Shown: positions 5,543 to 5,585 of the stretch, in pieces
How the letters are laid out: the number at the start of each line of letters is the position of its first letter
Position numbering within the stretch: position 1 is the stretch's first letter
Assembly: GCA_947165405.1 (NCBI GenBank)
Contig: CAMVAG010000135.1
Span: 1-5,585, forward strand
DNA from: an uncultured Selenomonadales bacterium
Lineage (GTDB): Bacteria > Bacillota > Negativicutes > Selenomonadales > Selenomonadaceae
DNA: 5,585 bases
Reading direction: 5' to 3'
Program-made: the position numbers and the translations under genes
The notes under the pieces: generated by a model
What the model saw: the letters and a program-made list of their open reading frames with translations, nothing else
Databases searched by the model: none
What the model was told of the DNA's origin: nothing

Positions 5543-5585
5543 GGGTGCGATAAAATTTCTCTCGATAAAATGAATAAATAAGAAA

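Noticed and set aside
5548..5571. Direct repeat CGATAAAAT (5548-5556 and 5563-5571), possibly paired -10 boxes
   Set aside because: No -35 element sits at a suitable distance from either copy and the window ends just after, so no gene can be linked to it.

Overview
The window looks like chromosomal DNA from a Gram-positive-related bacterium with an outer membrane, most likely a member of the Negativicutes (Selenomonas-type relatives). This is an inference. It rests on strong AGGAGG-type ribosome binding sites, frequent TTG starts, a rimO-cinA linkage typical of Firmicutes, and a solute-binding protein exported with a signal peptide that has no lipobox, which suits a periplasm. Base composition is mixed: GC-rich codons such as GCG, GGC and CGC alternate with AAA, TTT and ATT. 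The hexamer AAATTT is extraordinarily common, about 40 copies by eye.

Nearly the whole window is one tightly packed cluster on the minus strand, read from right to left. Behind a good promoter (5024-5052) come a periplasmic solute-binding protein (3945-4991), the ribosomal protein S12 methylthiotransferase rimO (2609-3931), a stand-alone PncC/CinA C-terminal amidohydrolase (2180-2608), a Tat-exported lipoprotein metallophosphoesterase (984-2183), and a short RelB/DinJ-like antitoxin without its DNA-binding part (774-968). These are followed by a frameshifted YafQ-type toxin (526-787) and the first 166 codons of an exported protein of unknown function that runs off the left edge (1-500; TTG start). 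Gaps between neighbours are 25 nt or less and several genes overlap, so one polycistronic message is likely. On the other side of a 122-bp intergenic region, a 142-residue, probably helical protein of unknown function is transcribed to the right (5114-5542). The last 43 bases hold nothing I can identify.

The genes do not form one obvious pathway. They combine ribosome modification, NAD-related salvage, envelope or periplasmic functions and a decaying toxin-antitoxin pair. I see no CRISPR array, insertion sequence, tRNA, rRNA or recognisable defence system. The most informative points are the broken YafQ toxin, whose original N-terminus can still be read in another frame; the retained antitoxin that lacks a ribbon-helix-helix domain; and the AAATTT enrichment. 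No stretch longer than 300 bases lacks a gene.
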